In this document: piece after piece, positions 5,475 to 5,844 of the stretch
How the letters are laid out: each line of letters starts with the position of its first letter
Position numbering within the stretch: the first letter of the stretch is position 1
From: Acidobacteriota bacterium
GTDB lineage: Bacteria > Acidobacteriota > Vicinamibacteria > Vicinamibacterales > UBA8438
Direction of reading: 5' to 3'
Assembly (NCBI GenBank): GCA_012963185.1
Contig: DTWD01000084.1
Location: 1 to 5,844, forward strand
Length of the DNA stretch: 5,844 nucleotides
Notes under the pieces: generated by a model
The model's input: the letters and a program-made list of their open reading frames with translations, nothing else
Told to the model about the DNA's origin: nothing
Database searches by the model: none
Position numbers and translations under genes: made by a program

Positions 5475-5844
5475 ATGCATGGATCTCCATGGTTGCGGAT
5501 CGGCTGGCGTAACCTTGGTCGGAATCGTAAACGCACGACCCTGACTGCTCTGGGTTTGGCGGTCGGATTTGCGGCCAATGTGCTGCTCGTGGGATGGACC
5601 GAGGGGTTACTGGCCGAGATGGTCGAGAGTGCGACCTCATTAGTTAACGGGCAAATTGAGATTCACGACGCAGAATTCAGACCTGACCGGAGCATGTTCG
5701 ACACTATTGGTGGGCGAGCGGGGATCGATGTGGAAGCACTGTTGCGTGCTGTTGATGCTGATTCGGCAGTCGTCGCGTCCGCACCGCGTGTTTATGCCGG
5801 TGGTCTTGTGAGTTCTGGAGATGCAACGTCGGCCGCCATGTTTA
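5475..5844 (+). CDS. FtsX/LolC-MacB-type ABC transporter permease, 3'-truncated by the window edge
   Basis: The first 123 codons are open to the right edge. The N-terminus (WLRIGWRNLGRNRKRTTLT) is the short basic cytoplasmic segment typical of FtsX/LolC/LolE/MacB permeases, followed by one hydrophobic transmembrane segment (about residues 22-41) and the start of the periplasmic MacB_PCD-like domain (GLLAEMVESATSLVNGQIEIHDAEF). Such permeases use an ATPase partner for mechanical work in the periplasm, extracting lipoproteins or driving efflux, rather than moving substrates through a channel. The start at 5475 is chosen because it gives the canonical N-terminus and sits 6 bp after the preceding stop; the next in-frame Met is residue 49, beyond the membrane segment. 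No clear SD is seen, which is consistent with translational coupling to the LolA-like gene. The cognate ATP-binding gene is not in the window and may follow. Confidence 0.85.
   Translation, partial: MHGSPWLRIGWRNLGRNRKRTTLTALGLAVGFAANVLLVGWTEGLLAEMVESATSLVNGQIEIHDAEFRPDRSMFDTIGGRAGIDVEALLRAVDADSAVVASAPRVYAGGLVSSGDATSAAMF

Overview
This 5.8 kb bacterial chromosomal window carries six protein genes whose strand flips at almost every gene: a 5'-truncated HpcH/HpaI-type aldolase (+), an exported amidohydrolase (-), a UDP-glucose 4-epimerase (+), a redoxin/DsbD-like fusion that is almost certainly a selenoprotein (-), and a two-gene operon (+) of a LolA-like outer-membrane lipoprotein-sorting protein followed by an FtsX/LolC-type ABC permease that runs off the right edge. 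Signal peptides, a probable lipoprotein and the Lol-type genes point to a diderm Gram-negative bacterium. The mixture of families, and my memory of near homologues of the aldolase and the redoxin, suggests Acidobacteriota (Vicinamibacteria-like) or a similar environmental lineage. That placement is inference and low in confidence. I saw no mobile element, CRISPR array, tRNA or rRNA.

The most notable feature is at 3385-4521 on the minus strand. Read naively, it is two neighbouring fragments: 77 codons ending in TGA, then about 290 codons opening at a GTG. Both are in the same frame. The TGA at 4288-4290 falls exactly where the family has the nucleophilic cysteine of a CPYC-type motif, giving S-A-D-W-Sec-P-Y-C-K. 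Starting 14 nt after the TGA is a perfect 7-bp stem closed by a GUG loop, in the position and with the loop G expected of a bacterial SECIS element. The gene is therefore best annotated as one 378-residue selenoprotein, with an exported thioredoxin-fold domain fused to a DsbD-alpha-like domain carrying a second cysteine pair (C350/C355).

Layout: 2-685 aldolase (start lies left of the window); 686-804 convergent gap with a weak terminator candidate; 805-2181 amidohydrolase (-); 2182-2216 a 35-bp divergent gap; 2217-3197 galE (+); 3198-3384 convergent gap with no gene; 3385-4521 selenoprotein (-); 4522-4712 divergent control region with a 6-bp inverted repeat just before the next start; 4713-5468 LolA-like protein; 5475-5844 partial permease. 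The last two genes probably serve one envelope lipoprotein/lipid transport function. The selenoprotein probably acts in periplasmic thiol or peroxide chemistry. The other three genes are ordinary metabolic or hydrolytic genes with no obvious functional link to each other.
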